Assembly (NCBI GenBank): GCA_963698715.1
Contig: CAVORW010000006.1
Coordinates: 124,001-188,000, forward strand
Direction of reading: 5' to 3'
DNA from: CAWHJB01 sp963698715
GTDB lineage: Bacteria > Chloroflexota > Anaerolineae > Anaerolineales > UBA4823
Length of the DNA: 64,000 nt
Shown here: piece by piece, positions 26,094-34,941 of the stretch
Position numbering within the stretch: position 1 is the first letter of the stretch
How the letters are laid out: each line of letters starts with the position of its first letter
The notes under the pieces: model-generated
What the model saw: only the letters and a program-made list of their open reading frames with translations
What the model was told of the DNA's origin: nothing
The model's database searches: none
Position numbers and translations under genes: made by a program

Positions 26094-26257
26094 TGGATAT
26101 TCTCAACACAACATCCCTGTTCTTGAATATGGGGGATAGTTAGATCTTATTCACGATATGTTAGCATTTGTACGTGTGCAACCCGTGCCAATTTTCAAAT
26201 AAATTGTGTAACTTCTATACGTAAAGTCTGCCCCTTTTGTTGCGATGAACAAATTAT

Positions 26258-26280
26258 TTGGGCAGGTTACGCCCGCCCAA
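26258..26280. repeat. Imperfect palindrome with TTGGGC core
   Basis: TTGGGC (26258-26263) pairs with GCCCAA (26275-26280) and the flanking AGG/CGCC pair imperfectly. Similar in core to the palindrome at 3571-3617. It lies between two minus-strand genes (the ABC operon and the YhfC gene). Confidence 0.35.
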
Positions 26281-26312
26281 TCACACCGACCCCGACAATG
26301 GCGTAAGTCCGA

Positions 26313-27188
26313 TTATTGATAACGGGTATTTTGTAAAGATTCTTCCGTGATTTCGATTTCCGGTAAGATCGAGATTTGGCCTGGGGTGGGAAGCGGTGCA
26401 GGCTGTTCTATTTCAGGTTCCAGCGGCTCTGGCTGGGATAATACGAAGATCAATCCCAGGTTAAAGAGTGTAATACCGCCCAGGACCACTTCTGCCCAAA
26501 CAAACCCCCAGGTGTTGGCTGAGTAAACGGCTGCTGCATCGAGAAAAGCGTGCCACATTACTGCCAACCAGAGCCAATAACTTTTTCCCCGTGTTAACGA
26601 CTGTAAAACCAATATCGAAAGCGCCACATGGGCGATCAGAGTAAAGAACCTTTCAACAGCGCCAAGCAGGGAGAGATACCAGGGTGTTGACCAGTAGGTT
26701 GCTACCTGGGCTTCAGCCAAGGCGATCTGTTCAACCGGGACCAGGGACTTCAGGTCGGCCCCCTGCACAGCTACCATCTGAATAAATGTGTAGAGCACCA
26801 ACCCCCCCAGAATAATCGCCTCAATCCCGCCGTGTCCTGCTCCCAGAAGAACGCCTTTACGGAATGAGCGAACGTCTTTTGCCCACCAGCGGTAAGTGGC
26901 ATAGCGAGCCAGCTCCTCCCATAAACCGGCGCTCAAGCCAAGCACGATCGAGTTGAAGATGAGCCGGTAATTTTCTGGAGGGGCTGGAAGCAGCCCCTCT
27001 GAGAATAGTTTCGTCAGCCCAAGATTGAAAGGGATATGTCCAACCTGGGAAAATACAAACGTGGCCGCGCCGATCCACCATATTCGCCAGGGTAAGCCGA
27101 ATTTTCGTGTCAGCCACACGCCTAGGCCAACAGCCAGACCAAGCATTAGCAATCCATTGAGTGGGTAAGTGAAGTAAAGGATATTCAT
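26313..27188 (-). CDS. YhfC-family intramembrane glutamic protease-like protein
   Basis: 291 residues from the ATG at 27188 (an in-frame TTG lies three codons upstream). About eight membrane helices. The CPBP/YhfC signatures are present: LWEELARY (the EExxRY-like motif) and GHGGIEAIILGG, with a later His in VMWHAFLDAAAVY. This superfamily contains Rce1-type proteases; the YhfC branch is uncharacterised. A cytoplasmic Pro/Glu-rich tail follows the last helix. Presumed inner-membrane protein, monocistronic. Confidence 0.8.
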   Translation of the reverse strand: MNILYFTYPLNGLLMLGLAVGLGVWLTRKFGLPWRIWWIGAATFVFSQVGHIPFNLGLTKLFSEGLLPAPPENYRLIFNSIVLGLSAGLWEELARYATYRWWAKDVRSFRKGVLLGAGHGGIEAIILGGLVLYTFIQMVAVQGADLKSLVPVEQIALAEAQVATYWSTPWYLSLLGAVERFFTLIAHVALSILVLQSLTRGKSYWLWLAVMWHAFLDAAAVYSANTWGFVWAEVVLGGITLFNLGLIFVLSQPEPLEPEIEQPAPLPTPGQISILPEIEITEESLQNTRYQ

Positions 27189-27649
27189 AGAACTCAACCG
27201 CTACTTGGTTTCCCCTTCCGTAAATATGGGGATCCTTATCCCGCTCTACCGTTAGTTAAGTATACTCCCTCCGAGCCTGAAAATTATTGGCATGATCCCA
27301 AAAATTCTCAAAGAGCCATTTCGGGAAATATTGGAATTTCTACTGCGCACCCAGATTTTTGGCTTTCATTGGGGCAGATTGATAATTTTTACACAGTTTG
27401 ATTATTAGGTTGCTCTAATCAATTTGTCGGTATGGACGCTGGTAAAATCATCAAACGATTGTTAAGAGTGAGATGGTAGAGATTAAGCTGCGGTTTTGGC
27501 TGCCTTGAAATTAGGGTAAATTTTCATTCCTCCGGGTGGACTATGTCCATGATCGCTTTCTAGAAAATCCGGTCGATTACCACCCTCCTGGGTGGTTATG
27601 TCCAAAATCGTTCGGAAGGATTATTGGTAGGATGACTTCGGATTATTAA
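27189..27649. other. Divergent intergenic region with repeated element
   Basis: 461 bp between the YhfC gene (minus) and the sigma-like fusion gene (plus). No gene seen. It holds the 27-bp degenerate direct repeats at 27529 and 27584 and a palindrome ACCACCC/GGGTGGT, likely cis-acting sites for the downstream gene. Confidence 0.6.
27529..27610. repeat. Degenerate 27-bp direct repeat upstream of sigma-like gene
   Basis: Copies at 27529-27555 and 27584-27610 share CCTCC, GGGTGG, TATGTCCA and ATCG at equivalent places, with start-to-start distance 55 bp. The second copy overlaps a perfect palindrome, ACCACCC (27579-27585) and GGGTGGT (27590-27596), loop TCCT. They end 39 bp before the start codon at 27650. 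Candidate regulator-binding sites or RNA element. Confidence 0.7.
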
Positions 27650-29995
27650 ATGGAAAATCCGGCCCCCGAATTATCTCCAGATATTAAATGGATGTTAGAA
27701 AGTGGGCAGGTCAGTTTTGAGATTCTGGCTGATGCTCTGGTTCGCGAATATATGCAACCCATTTACAAATTTTGTCTCGCGTATTTGGGTGATTCTCAAC
27801 TGGCGGAACAGGCAGCCATTCAGAGCTTAAGCACTGCCTTAATCAAGGCCTATAGTTATCGGGGTGGTGATCTAAAGGCCTGGTTGTTCCCAATCGTTCT
27901 TCGGATATGCCAGAAAACACAGCCCTGGTTTTCGATCGCGCCCCCTATTCAAGCCGATAATACCATTGATAGGCAGGCTATGCCTGCCGTACTTGCAAGC
28001 GTAGATCTAAAAGATGGATTGGTTGAGCAGCTTTGGACGGCACTTGAAACCATCAACCATAAAAGTTGCCTGCCATTTCTATTGACATACTTGTTCAAAT
28101 GGCCGCCGGATTTGGTTGCAGAAATACTAAGAACCGAAACAAAAACGATTACAGCTCAAATAAAGATTACGCGCCGCAATTTGCTCCGTTCGATCAGCGC
28201 GGCCGGCTTCCCGCCCGAGGAACTTAAGATTGAGCAGCTGGATGCTCAAATTCACCAACTGATGGAGCACCGCTGGCCTGAGATTGGGTTAAGTGGCCCA
28301 ATGCTAGAAGATATAACCAGAGCTGTGGTGTTAGGGGCTGAAAAACAAAATAGCCGAAACCATACTCTATTTACAATTAAGGAATTCTTGCTGGTAGCTG
28401 GTGTCATTTTCCTGGCAGCAGTTCTAACTTATGGTGGAAATTTGCTTTTGCCCGAATCTGATCCACCCCGTTCGCCCATTCATACCGTGCTCGTTACCAG
28501 GATGGCGCAGGTCGTTGTGACACCAACTCCTACAATAACCAGTCCACCGACGGCAGCATATTCCCAAACGCCTTTGCCTCCCCTTGCGACCTACCAACCC
28601 CTGACTTTGCAGTCATCTTCAGAAGCAGTCTGGAATTCAATCTATTTCAGTCACTCCTCATACCGGACACTCTGGATCGATGCGTTGCTTCAATTTTATG
28701 GGCCAGAGGGTTTTGCCGGTGCTCCCCAAATTTACCGGACGCAAATTTGGTTAGATAAAACGATCCCGGCAGGCATCTTGCTGGGAGGCATCCCTGGTTT
28801 GCAAGCAGAGGAGGTCGGTCTGAGCAGATCCGGGGTCAGTTACTGGGCTGAGCTTGATGGCCTGGCGCCATTTAAGGTTGAAAAGATAGTCGGTCAACAA
28901 TCTTTGCGCAGCTGGTATGCAGCCAATCTGGTGCTTTACCAGCCTTTTGAATTGGGTGACGCAGGCAGGTATCAAGTTGCTGGATGGGAAGAGTTGTTGG
29001 GAAGAGAAAGCCTGATTGTTGATAAGTTCAACCTCGCTGGGCAGCGTGTAGCAACGCTGTGGCTCGATTCGCTAACTGGGCTGGCGCTGCGCCAGCGTTA
29101 TTATGGGCCTTCTCAGGAAGATTTGTTTTATGAGATCAGGCTATTGGATCTGATGGTCGATCCGGAAATCCCCAGCGATTTGTTTAACCCGGAATACTCG
29201 TGGACTGGCGCGTTTGCCAAAAATGTTAATAATCAAGCCCTCTTCCAGGGGAGAACAGCCCCAAATTTTTACATAAGTGCTCAGGCAGAGATGGAAACTC
29301 TCCCTTTTGCGGTTGCCCCGCAAGATTTTGACCCAAGTAACAGCCAATTATATTTTCAGATCGCTCAGGTGTACTACCAGAACCCGCCCGAAGCTACGTT
29401 TCCAGCCCTATACAAAGCTTCTATCTTTACTGATCAATATTATCTGGGCAGCCTGGATTTTGAAAACCCCTGGGGTATGATCTGCGATCGCTCACCGGAT
29501 GGCACCAGGCTGGCGGTCGCTAACAATCGAACTTCAGTTCGGAGCCTTACAGATCGGAGTCTATTGCGCCTGTATGATCTTACCAATCTTGCCGCCCGGG
29601 AGGGCAGAACATTTCTTGCCAAGGTTACCCAGTTCGCTTATGCTCCCGACAGCCGTCGCCTGGCAATTTTTGCATCCCATGAGCCTTATGGCTCAATTTA
29701 CATTATTGACACGGACGCCAACACCCTGGATCATCTGATGGATCTTCCGGACGCCCGTAGTTTTGTTTGGAGCCCGGATGGAGAATATCTGGCAATGATT
29801 GGCAGGGTGACCGAACCAATTGCCGGAGATGAGGTGATTGTGGTCCGGGTCAACAGTGGTGAAGTGACGTACCACAAGTCGGTGGATTATGAAATCGGGA
29901 ACATCGGTGATTGGCCGCCTTTGAACTGGGGGGTTGAATTTCCGGTGGAAATGAATGGACTGGCTCAATGCGCGCTGGCTCCCGAGAGGCCATAA
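27650..29995 (+). CDS. Sigma-factor-like domain fused to membrane helix and extracytoplasmic sensor
   Basis: 781 residues. Residues about 28-95 resemble sigma region 2 (YKFCLAYLGDSQLAEQAAIQ, FPIVLRIC) and about 120-185 resemble region 4 with an HTH-like end (PDLVAEILRTETKTITAQIK). A single membrane helix (about 245-263) leads to a Pro/Thr linker and a roughly 500-residue outer part. About 320-520 looks like a RseB/LolA-like shell (RTLWIDALLQFYGPEGFAG, TGLALRQRYYG). About 590-770 has TolB/WD-like propeller blades (FAYAPDSRRLAIFA, FVWSPDGEYLAMIG). I infer a one-protein surface sensor; whether the sigma-like part binds polymerase is unknown. Confidence 0.65.
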   Translation: MENPAPELSPDIKWMLESGQVSFEILADALVREYMQPIYKFCLAYLGDSQLAEQAAIQSLSTALIKAYSYRGGDLKAWLFPIVLRICQKTQPWFSIAPPIQADNTIDRQAMPAVLASVDLKDGLVEQLWTALETINHKSCLPFLLTYLFKWPPDLVAEILRTETKTITAQIKITRRNLLRSISAAGFPPEELKIEQLDAQIHQLMEHRWPEIGLSGPMLEDITRAVVLGAEKQNSRNHTLFTIKEFLLVAGVIFLAAVLTYGGNLLLPESDPPRSPIHTVLVTRMAQVVVTPTPTITSPPTAAYSQTPLPPLATYQPLTLQSSSEAVWNSIYFSHSSYRTLWIDALLQFYGPEGFAGAPQIYRTQIWLDKTIPAGILLGGIPGLQAEEVGLSRSGVSYWAELDGLAPFKVEKIVGQQSLRSWYAANLVLYQPFELGDAGRYQVAGWEELLGRESLIVDKFNLAGQRVATLWLDSLTGLALRQRYYGPSQEDLFYEIRLLDLMVDPEIPSDLFNPEYSWTGAFAKNVNNQALFQGRTAPNFYISAQAEMETLPFAVAPQDFDPSNSQLYFQIAQVYYQNPPEATFPALYKASIFTDQYYLGSLDFENPWGMICDRSPDGTRLAVANNRTSVRSLTDRSLLRLYDLTNLAAREGRTFLAKVTQFAYAPDSRRLAIFASHEPYGSIYIIDTDANTLDHLMDLPDARSFVWSPDGEYLAMIGRVTEPIAGDEVIVVRVNSGEVTYHKSVDYEIGNIGDWPPLNWGVEFPVEMNGLAQCALAPERP

Positions 29996-30357
29996 AATGT
30001 TCGTTCAACCTTCGACAGAGAAGATCCGATTTTTGGTATCATCACCGTTTTTTGGGTGACCCCGCCGTGAATAATTTCTCCTTAACAATCTTTGGTATAA
30101 TCATGCCAGCAAAAACCGGATGATTTGTATAAAATTTGGTCGCTGGGGGCACCACCAAATAATTGGCATGGTGCGATCTGTTAAGTTTTCTTTTGTTCAC
30201 AGAAATTGTGGATTATTTGCCAGAATACGGCGTTTGGTACTTACCGAGCGCTGTCATTAAGCTGGCAGGCAGCCGGCAATGTTCCTTCGGATCGAAGCTT
30301 GCCCAACCTCAAACCGAAGACCAGTAGTTCGCGGTTAGATATTTCAGGGAGGATACT
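29996..30357. other. Intergenic region upstream of CBS-pdh operon
   Basis: 362 bp without a gene. A TATAAT at 30096-30101 lacks a good -35, and there is a small hairpin around CTTCGGATCGAAG (30283-30296). It must hold the promoter for the CBS-pdhABC transcript unless that is read through from the sensor gene. Confidence 0.45.
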
Positions 30358-30765
30358 ATGTCCAATAAAGTGAGCGATTGGATGAGCAAGCCAATCACAG
30401 TCGTGGATGCTGACAGCAGTGTGTCTTACGCGCTGACATTGATGCGGCGCCGAAATATTCATTCTGTAGTAGTAATTCAACCTGATTCGCCAGTCTACGG
30501 GATTGTCACGACCACAGATATACGGGATAAAATCATCGCTGTCGATCGCAATCCAGCTGAAACCAGGATCAGCGAAATTATGACAGCCCCAGTAAGAACT
30601 GCCAGGCCGGATTGGACCCTTAAACAATGTTCCATCGCTATGCAAGAGAATGGTATCCATCATATGCCGGTGGTCGGAGAACAAGGGGAATTTGTAGGAT
30701 TAATATCGGTCACTGATATATTTCGGGCGGCCGAGGAAATCGGTTGGGGTGCCAAAGAAGGCTAA
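30358..30765 (+). CDS. Tandem CBS-domain protein
   Basis: 135 residues, ATG with GGGAGG 8 bp upstream. Two CBS motifs form one Bateman module: VSDWMSKPITVVDADSSVSY through GIVTTTDIRDKI, then ISEIMTAPVRTARPDWTLKQ through FVGLISVTDIFRA. Such modules bind adenine nucleotides and sense energy charge. It is 37 bp upstream of pdhA on the same strand, so it is probably co-transcribed with the pyruvate dehydrogenase genes and may sense AMP/ATP for the complex; that link is inference. Confidence 0.9.
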   Translation: MSNKVSDWMSKPITVVDADSSVSYALTLMRRRNIHSVVVIQPDSPVYGIVTTTDIRDKIIAVDRNPAETRISEIMTAPVRTARPDWTLKQCSIAMQENGIHHMPVVGEQGEFVGLISVTDIFRAAEEIGWGAKEG

Positions 30766-30802
30766 CTTTTTTTGCATCCAGCCATAAACAAAGGAATCAA
30801 CA

Positions 30803-31765
30803 ATGGATAAACTGGAATATCTAGATCTTTACTACCAAATGGTAACGATCCGACTGGTTGAGGAGCAAGCCGCTCAACTATATCAGCAAGGAAAAATCGG
30901 TGGTTTCTTGCATTTGTATATCGGGCAGGAGGCAGTCAGCACGGGTTTGATCTCAGCCCGTAAGCCTCAGGATCGAGTGATTACGGCTTACCGGGATCAT
31001 GGTGTAGCCATCAACTGTGGACTGGGGGCGGACGTCGTGCTGGCAGAATTATTAGGAAAAGAAACTGGGGTCTCCAAAGGCAAGGGGGGCTCGATGCACA
31101 TGGCGGACGTCAACAAGAATTTTTGGGGCGGTCATGCCATTGTAGGCGCCCATCTGCCGATTGCGGCAGGGCTTGCGTTGGGTGATCTTTATAGCGGTCA
31201 AGATGGTGTGACCATTTGTATGTTTGGCGATGGCGCTACCAATATCGGCTATTTCCATGAAGCGGTCAATCTTTCCAAGGTTTGGAATTTGCCAGTCCTG
31301 TGGGTTTGTGAAAACAACCAGTATGGTATGGGGACCGCTGTTGATCGGGCTTCAGCTGTATCCGAAATCCGCCAGAAGGCCGAAGGCTACAATATTCCTA
31401 ACAACCGGATTGACGGAATGGATGTCCTCAAAGTCCGTGAGACTGCTATTGAAGTACTTGAAAAAATTCGCAACGGAGAAGGCCCATACTTTCTTGAAAT
31501 TATCACTTACCGGTATCGTGGGCATTCGATGGGCGACCCCGAGCGCTACCGGCAATCTGATGAAGTCAAGCGCTGGCAAGAGAATGATCCGATCGGGATC
31601 TATCACAAGCGGTTGATTGAAGAAGAGATTGCTACTCAAGAAGAGTTGGACGAGTTGGATAAAAAGATCGAGGCCGATGTAGAATCCGCAGTCCAGTTCG
31701 CAGAGAGCAGCCCTGAACCAGCACCAGAAGCACTTTTTGAGCACATTTATGTGGATGAAGCCTGA
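30803..31765 (+). CDS. pdhA: Pyruvate dehydrogenase E1 component, alpha subunit
   Basis: 320 residues, AAGGAA ribosome site. The thiamine diphosphate/Mg motif runs from GDGATNIGYFHEA (GDG 142-144) to the closing CENNQYGMGT (NN 171-172). GGSMHMADVNKNFWGGHAIVG and YRYRGHSMGDPERYR are conserved E1-alpha blocks. It decarboxylates a 2-oxo acid and, with the beta subunit, reductively acetylates E2. Sequence and operon fit pyruvate; acetoin or branched-chain substrates cannot be fully excluded. Confidence 0.93.
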   Translation: MDKLEYLDLYYQMVTIRLVEEQAAQLYQQGKIGGFLHLYIGQEAVSTGLISARKPQDRVITAYRDHGVAINCGLGADVVLAELLGKETGVSKGKGGSMHMADVNKNFWGGHAIVGAHLPIAAGLALGDLYSGQDGVTICMFGDGATNIGYFHEAVNLSKVWNLPVLWVCENNQYGMGTAVDRASAVSEIRQKAEGYNIPNNRIDGMDVLKVRETAIEVLEKIRNGEGPYFLEIITYRYRGHSMGDPERYRQSDEVKRWQENDPIGIYHKRLIEEEIATQEELDELDKKIEADVESAVQFAESSPEPAPEALFEHIYVDEA

Positions 31766-31852
31766 GCTATCCTTCAGAGGAGCAAAGCTGGTGGACCTGC
31801 ATGCTTGCAGCTGCCGCTGTCTGTATAGAGAAAATAGGATAAGGAAAAAAGA

Positions 31853-32824
31853 ATGGCACGAATAACGATGCGTGAAGCGATCTCCCAGGCGCTCTGGGAG
31901 GAAATGGAACGGGACCCAGACGTGTTTATTCTGGGTGAAGAAGTTGGAGTTTGGGGCGGAACCTATGCTGTTACCAAAGGCTTTTACGATCATTTTGGTG
32001 CAGAGCGGGTCCGCGATACTCCAATTGCCGAAGCGGCGATCATTGGGGCTGCAATTGGCGCCTCTATGACCGGATTGCGGCCGGTGGCCGAATTAATGAC
32101 GATCAATTTTGCTTTCTCAGCTATGGACCACATCGTCAATGAAGCAGCCAAGCTGCATTATATGTTTGGGGGGCAATTTACGTTACCAATGGTCATTCGA
32201 ACGGTTGGTGGTGGAGGCCGCCAGTTGGGAGCGACCCACTCGCAGACCCCAGATGCTATCTTTGCTCATTTTCCGGGATTAAAAGTAGTCGCTCCTGGCA
32301 CGCCAGCAGACGCAAAAGGATTGCTGAAATCAGCTATTCGCTCAAACGACCCGATATTTTTCATCGAGCATGCCACCCTTTACCAGGTTCGGGATGAGGT
32401 TCCGGAGGATGAATACCTGATCCCAATTGGCAAATCGAAAATTCAGCGGCCGGGCAAAGATGTCACTATCGTGACTTACAGCAAGATGCTGGAAGTCTCA
32501 ATGAAAGCAGCTGACATATTAGCCAAGCAAGGAATCGAAGTCGAGATTGTCGATTTGCGAACCTTACGTCCACTGGATATGGAACCTGTGCTCGAATCCT
32601 TCCGAAAGACCAACCGGGCAGTCATCGCTGAAGAAGGCTGGCGGTCATATGGTGTGGGTTCAGAAATCGCAGCGAGAATTTACGAAGAAGCCTTTGATTA
32701 TGTTGATGCACCCATCCGGCGTGTTGCCCAGAAAGAAGTTCCATTACCTTATAACCGCACGTTAGAACAAATGGCTCTCCCACAAGTGGACGACATCGTC
32801 CAGGCTGTTAAGGAGGTGTTGTAA
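31853..32824 (+). CDS. pdhB: Pyruvate dehydrogenase E1 component, beta subunit
   Basis: 323 residues, AAGGAA upstream of the ATG. Conserved transketolase-like blocks: MREAISQALWEEMERDPDVF, LGEEVGVWGGTY, DTPIAEAAIIGAAIGASMTG, TVGGGGRQLGATHSQ, and the C-terminal EEGWRSYGVGSEIAARI. It forms the E1 heterotetramer with PdhA. The TAA stop shares its last A with the ATG of the E2 gene, so translation is coupled. Confidence 0.94.
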   Translation: MARITMREAISQALWEEMERDPDVFILGEEVGVWGGTYAVTKGFYDHFGAERVRDTPIAEAAIIGAAIGASMTGLRPVAELMTINFAFSAMDHIVNEAAKLHYMFGGQFTLPMVIRTVGGGGRQLGATHSQTPDAIFAHFPGLKVVAPGTPADAKGLLKSAIRSNDPIFFIEHATLYQVRDEVPEDEYLIPIGKSKIQRPGKDVTIVTYSKMLEVSMKAADILAKQGIEVEIVDLRTLRPLDMEPVLESFRKTNRAVIAEEGWRSYGVGSEIAARIYEEAFDYVDAPIRRVAQKEVPLPYNRTLEQMALPQVDDIVQAVKEVL

Positions 32825-34104
32825 TGGCGGAAGTTGTAAACATGCCAAAATTGGGCTTTGATATGGCTGAAGGCACCCTGGTTCGTTGGGTTATCGCCGA
32901 GGGTGAGGAAGTTGCAAAAGGTGCCGTACTGGCTGAGATAGAAACAGATAAAGCTACCGTTGAAGTCGAAGCCAGCTTTGGCGGCACGGTAATCAGACAC
33001 CTTGTTCAAGAGGGTACACCTGTTCCGGTAGGGGATGCAATTGCCGTCATCGGGGAAGCGGGTGAGGAGGTAGATTTCGAAGCCCTCACTGGTGATACAG
33101 CTGAAGAAGCAGTACCACAGCAGCAAGCCGAAAGGGCTGCGGCTGAACTTGGTGCCGTCCCAGAGCCTCCTGGAGTGGATGAATCTGACGCTCAATACCC
33201 GGATGGTGTACGTGCTTCACCGCTGGCCCGAAAGATTGCCGCAGACCAGGGTATCGACCTCCGAGATGTCAGGGGGAGCGGCCCGAATGGCCGGATTGTC
33301 AAGAAGGATGTCGAAGCGTACCAGCCCACAGCTGCTCCAGAAAAAGCTGGTGAAGTACCTCTGCCGGAGACGAAACCCACAACACCCCTTCCGACGTTTA
33401 GCCCAGTTGGCCCGCCTCCACCGGATGAGCGTGTTTCGCTTAATCGCCTCCGTGCAGCAATTGGCCGGCGGATGACAGAATCCAAGCAGCAGGTGCCGCA
33501 TTTCTACTTGACTTCCGAATACAACATGGAGCCGGTCATGTTGTTGCGCAAGCAAATCAACGAAATGCTGCCCGAGGGTGAGAAGTTATCTGTCAATGAC
33601 TTTATTATTAAAGCAGCGGCGCTCACATTGCGGCAGTTCCCCAACCTAAACGCTTCCCTGGATGGGAATGACATCATCCGCCATGGCCAGGTGAATGTCG
33701 GGGTTGCAGTTGCCGTGGAAGGGGGATTATTGACGGTTGTGTCGCGCGACACGGATCGCAAATCCTTGCGCCAGATCTCGGTGGAAGTTCGCAGCATGGT
33801 AGCGCGAGCCAGGTCAGGCAAAGTCCGGCCCGATGATATTGAAGGCTCGACATTCTCTGTGAGTAACCTGGGCATGTATGACGTTGAGCATTTTATTGCC
33901 ATCATCAATCCGCCCGAAGCGAGTATTTTGGCAGTGGGCTCGGCACGTGAGGTCCCGGTAGTCAGGGACGGAGAGATCGTGCCTGGTATGATGATGAAAG
34001 CCACAATCTCAGTCGACCATCGGGTCAGTGATGGCGCAGAGGCCGCTCAATTCATGCAAGCTCTGGCGGCATATCTTCATGAACCCTTACGATTATTGGT
34101 ATAG
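32824..34104 (+). CDS. pdhC: Dihydrolipoamide acyltransferase (E2) of pyruvate dehydrogenase
   Basis: 426 residues. One lipoyl domain (1-80) with the lipoylation lysine Lys43 in EIETDKATVEVEA, a peripheral subunit-binding domain (RASPLARKIAADQGIDLRDV, RGSGPNGRIVKKDV), a Pro-rich linker, and the catalytic core with the DHRVSDGAEA motif (His and Asp of HxxxDG). It transfers acetyl to CoA and scaffolds the complex. No E3 (lipoamide dehydrogenase) gene follows, so E3 must come from elsewhere. Confidence 0.94.
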   Translation: MAEVVNMPKLGFDMAEGTLVRWVIAEGEEVAKGAVLAEIETDKATVEVEASFGGTVIRHLVQEGTPVPVGDAIAVIGEAGEEVDFEALTGDTAEEAVPQQQAERAAAELGAVPEPPGVDESDAQYPDGVRASPLARKIAADQGIDLRDVRGSGPNGRIVKKDVEAYQPTAAPEKAGEVPLPETKPTTPLPTFSPVGPPPPDERVSLNRLRAAIGRRMTESKQQVPHFYLTSEYNMEPVMLLRKQINEMLPEGEKLSVNDFIIKAAALTLRQFPNLNASLDGNDIIRHGQVNVGVAVAVEGGLLTVVSRDTDRKSLRQISVEVRSMVARARSGKVRPDDIEGSTFSVSNLGMYDVEHFIAIINPPEASILAVGSAREVPVVRDGEIVPGMMMKATISVDHRVSDGAEAAQFMQALAAYLHEPLRLLV

Positions 34105-34210
34105 GGGGTTGTGAGAGTAATTTAATGATATTGATAGGTGCACGAAACAAATTTACAGGTTTTAAGGCACCCGTGAATATATGAGTTTTTAAGGAAAGTG
34201 TTCTTTCTCC

Positions 34211-34247
34211 AATGGGCCGCGTAGGTATTTTCCCTGGGCGGCCTATT
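34211..34247 (+). terminator. Possible terminator of the pdh operon
   Basis: AATGGGCCGC (34211-34220) pairs with GCGGCCTATT (34238-34247) in RNA with one G-U pair. There is no T-run after it, so factor-independent termination is doubtful. Confidence 0.35.
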
Positions 34248-34304
34248 GCTTGAACAGGCAGTCTCTGGTTTAGGTCATTCGTTCAGGCAAGTACCGGAGG
34301 GTCT

Positions 34305-34873
34305 ATGAGTGGTCCCAAGTATGAACTTCGCTATTTGAGGGCTGGATTGGAAATGTTAGAAGATTATATCCAATCGAGCGAATTGTACTGGTCTATCGGC
34401 ATCAGCGCCCGCCAGGGCCAGACACCTTACCCGCAGATGACCTTGGGGGACTCCTGCTATTCTTCAAGCGAGCCAGCTTCCGTCAACTAACCCCCACGCA
34501 GCAGGTGGAACTTTCCAAGATCGAGAACAGGCTGAACACTATTCGCACCCATTGGCGAACCGCTTGGGGGATCAAAGCAACCCAGTCGTTTAGGGCGCGC
34601 CTCAAATTATGGGCAAATTTTCTTGAAGATTATCGTCAAAAGCCTGCCGCGAACAGTGATCGCTATCGTTATGAGGTAACTCGCCGGGTGCAGCTGCAAT
34701 TATTACAATCTGACGCAGATGGCCGGTATGAAGCCGAGAATAGCTTGTTGATCGGCCTGGATGAATTTTTAAGGTCAGTTCTAATCTCGAACGATTTCAT
34801 CTGGGATCCAGACCTGGCGGATGGTTTTCCGCCGGACTCATTCTGGTACCTGTATGGCCATTTGAAGGATTGA
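34305..34873 (+). pseudogene. Frameshifted gene of unknown family
   Basis: ATG at 34305 with GGAGG upstream. The first frame encodes GPKYELRYLRAGLEMLEDYI and stops at 34490. The frame one base back continues seamlessly from the G5 run at 34445-34449 (GLLLFFKRASFRQLTPTQQV) to the stop at 34873. Joined, they make a helical protein of about 189 residues ending PDSFWYLYGHLKD. One missing G, a genuine mutation or an assembly error fits; no classic slippery heptamer is present. Function unknown. The insertion sequence starts 33 bp after the stop. Confidence 0.65.
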
Positions 34874-34906
34874 TTGCCTTACTCAGCTGCATTTTACTAA
34901 GGAGTA

Positions 34907-34924
34907 GTGTAAAAATAACTTCCG
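34907..34924. repeat. Left terminal inverted repeat of the IS
   Basis: GTGTAAAAATAACTTCCG; exact reverse complement of 36281-36298. Confidence 0.95.
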
Positions 34925-34941
34925 CACTTTAATAACCGATC

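Noticed and set aside
27579..27596. Palindrome considered as a T-box or terminator
   Set aside because: No specifier loop, no AGGGTGGNACCGCG motif and no T-run; the downstream gene is not an amino-acid or tRNA-synthetase gene.
30096..30101. TATAAT upstream of the CBS gene
   Set aside because: No acceptable -35 and about 260 bp from the gene, so it was not listed as a promoter.
30241..30684. 147-codon minus-strand frame
   Set aside because: Antisense to the CBS-domain gene; no family features.
33504..34004. 166-codon minus-strand frame
   Set aside because: Antisense to the E2 catalytic core; no ribosome site and biased composition.
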